A DNA stretch of 6,355 nucleotides from Bacteroidia bacterium (GTDB lineage: Bacteria > Planctomycetota > Phycisphaerae > Phycisphaerales > SM1A02). This document shows, piece by piece, positions 5,342 through 6,355 of the stretch. The position numbers and the translations under genes were made by a program. The stretch is from positions 1-6,355 of the forward strand of contig JASGCG010000101.1 of assembly GCA_030054235.1 (NCBI GenBank). The letters are read 5' to 3'. The notes below the pieces were generated by a model, which was not told the origin of the DNA, ran no database searches, and saw only the letters and a program-made list of their open reading frames with translations. Position 1 is the first letter of the stretch. Each line of letters begins with the position of its first letter.

Positions 5342-6118
5342 ATGACCATGTCGCACTTCGCCATGACCGGCGCGGCTCTTCTCGCAGCCGGTCTCGCGGC
5401 CTCCTCCGAGGCAACTCTCCTGTACGTCCGCTCATCGACCGTTGGTTCCTCCACCGTCTGGACGTCGTATGCGTCGTTGGAAGACATGGCGGCGAACACG
5501 GGCGGCACCAACGTCGGCTCGAGCTCGTCGATCCTGTCCACCGATGGGGTCTTCACGGACGGCACGTACGTCTACAAGACCACCAAGAACGACGGCGGGC
5601 TCAACTACAACAACACGTACGTCCGCTACAACTCGCTCGCGGACCTGAATGCGGACTCGGGCGGCTTCGCCATCCAGATGACGCAGGGCATGTACTACAA
5701 CGAGGACGTGATCGCCAACACCACCAACGGCTGGTTCTTCCGCACGGCATCCTTCGACTCTGCAGCCAATGTCGGCATGTACGCGTTCAACACCGCTGCG
5801 GATCTCGTCAACAACTCGTACTTCTATGCCGCCGGGTTCGGTGGCGGAAATCAGAATGGCGACAACAGGTACTGGGCCGGCACCGGCAGCACCTGCTGGC
5901 GGTCCGATGTCGTGAACGGCGTGGTGCAGAGCTTCAGCGTCTTCGCCAGTGGCCCTGACCTGTACAACAACACCCCGTTCCTCACCGTGGCCAGTTCCGC
6001 GGGCTACGGCGCCGACGTCAACTTCATGACGATCGACTCGTCCTTGATCCCCGCCCCGGGTGCAATGGCACTGCTGGCCGTTGCCGGGGTCAGCGTGTCT
6101 CGACGCCGTCGCGCCTGA
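5342..6118 (+). CDS. Secreted four-repeat protein with PEP-CTERM-like sorting tail, paralogue of the 1166 gene
   Basis: This 258-residue exported protein has unknown function. Residues 1-24 form a signal peptide ending ASSEA. The tail (236-258) reads IPAPGAMALL, a hydrophobic stretch and SRRRRA, the same sorting-signal layout as its paralogue. Four repeat units are visible, with aromatic-R/K strands at Y28-V-R30, Y78-K79, F133-R134 and W186-R187. Each is followed by a motif ending in D-L/M: YASLEDM, YNSLADL, FNTAADL and FASGPDL. Spacing is about 50-55 residues. Overall identity with the 1166 protein is low; the repeat pattern, tail and downstream hairpin link them. Tyrosine, asparagine and serine are abundant, as is common in surface proteins. 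ATG 5342 is preferred because AAAGG lies 11 nt upstream; in-frame ATGs at 5348 and 5363 would still leave a signal peptide. The long open frame upstream of 5342 is the shadow of the lectin-type gene and is not part of this protein. Confidence 0.88.
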   Translation: MTMSHFAMTGAALLAAGLAASSEATLLYVRSSTVGSSTVWTSYASLEDMAANTGGTNVGSSSSILSTDGVFTDGTYVYKTTKNDGGLNYNNTYVRYNSLADLNADSGGFAIQMTQGMYYNEDVIANTTNGWFFRTASFDSAANVGMYAFNTAADLVNNSYFYAAGFGGGNQNGDNRYWAGTGSTCWRSDVVNGVVQSFSVFASGPDLYNNTPFLTVASSAGYGADVNFMTIDSSLIPAPGAMALLAVAGVSVSRRRRA

Positions 6119-6162
6119 GCGCAAGTCGCTGCGCCTGAACCGTTGCACACCATGCACACCCT

Positions 6163-6196
6163 GCGGGGTCGGCCTCGAGCCGACCCCGCTGTCGTT
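6163..6196 (+). terminator. Terminator-like hairpin after the second PEP-CTERM-like gene
   Basis: GCGGGGTCGGC (6163-6173) pairs perfectly with GCCGACCCCGC (6179-6189), 11 bp around the loop CTCGA. T-GTCGTT follows. The left arm and the tail are identical to those of the hairpin at 1987-2020, while the loop and one right-arm base differ. It begins 44 nt after the stop codon. Confidence 0.72.
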
Positions 6197-6317
6197 GTCG
6201 AGCAGGTCGCGAGTGAGCCACCCGGTCGCAGGATGCTTGAGGCCTTGAGGCGCCCCGTTGGGGACAATGTTTCCTGATTCGTGGCGCATGGGCGCCCGGA
6301 TCAGCTACAAGTGTTCC

Positions 6318-6355
6318 ATGCTGGATCGCTTCCGTCGCCTGCTCACGACCGTCTT
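6318..6355 (+). CDS. Possible start of a further gene (cut by window edge)
   Basis: From ATG 6318 the frame reads MLDRFRRLLTTV and runs off the window. A basic N-terminus turning hydrophobic could be the beginning of a signal peptide or membrane segment, but a dozen residues cannot identify a family. The frame is open back to 6249, and ATGs at 6288 and 6267 are also in frame; GGGGA at 6260-6264 lies just before 6267. Between the hairpin ending at 6196 and here I see no other feature. GACAAT (6263-6268) could be a -10, but no -35 sits at a proper distance. Confidence 0.3.
   Translation, partial: MLDRFRRLLTTV

Noticed and set aside
5432..6289. Minus-strand open frame opposite the second PEP-CTERM-like gene
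   Set aside because: It is a shadow of the well-supported plus-strand gene and has no recognisable domain or signal.

Overview
The window looks like a chromosomal segment of a GC-rich bacterium of the Planctomycetota, most likely class Phycisphaerae. This is inference from protein style. Two exported proteins end in a PAPGAMALL-type sorting tail with an RRR(K/R) end. A third exported protein combines a cysteine-rich module, an NDNC module, C-type lectin domains and paired NGDG/DLAxLLGxWG calcium-loop repeats, an architecture I associate with that class. No transposase, integrase, phage gene or CRISPR array is visible.

Layout. Positions 1-505 (minus strand) hold the start of a DUF6265-like lipoprotein gene, cut by the window edge, and a small upstream zinc-ribbon ORF. 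Divergent from them is a complete tRNA-Pro(GGG) at 563-637 with a strong terminator hairpin. A 142-bp tandem repeat follows (659-994, 2.4 copies). Its first copy begins at the foot of that hairpin, and each full copy carries three hairpins with the same TGC loop. A short intergenic stretch with two adjacent hairpins (1012-1066) leads to a secreted PEP-CTERM-like protein gene (1166-1960, plus). The gene for DNA-3-methyladenine glycosylase I (tag, 2039-2629, minus) converges on it. Upstream of tag on the same strand is a 764-residue secreted lectin-type mosaic protein (2780-5074, minus). It diverges across about 270 bp from a second PEP-CTERM-like gene (5342-6118, plus), which is a distant paralogue of the first. 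The right edge probably holds the first codons of another plus-strand gene.

How it fits together. The theme is cell-surface or extracellular protein: a lipoprotein, two sorting-signal proteins and a lectin-like protein. The two PEP-CTERM-like genes share an internal repeat of about 50-60 residues present four times, the sorting tail, similar candidate promoter spacing, and near-identical terminator hairpins. tag is an unrelated DNA-repair gene. The most notable non-coding signals are the repeat with TGC-loop hairpins, and a GTCGTT tail directly after three separate terminator-like stems where a T-tract would be expected. I did not find a recognisable new multi-gene system such as a defence or biosynthetic cluster.
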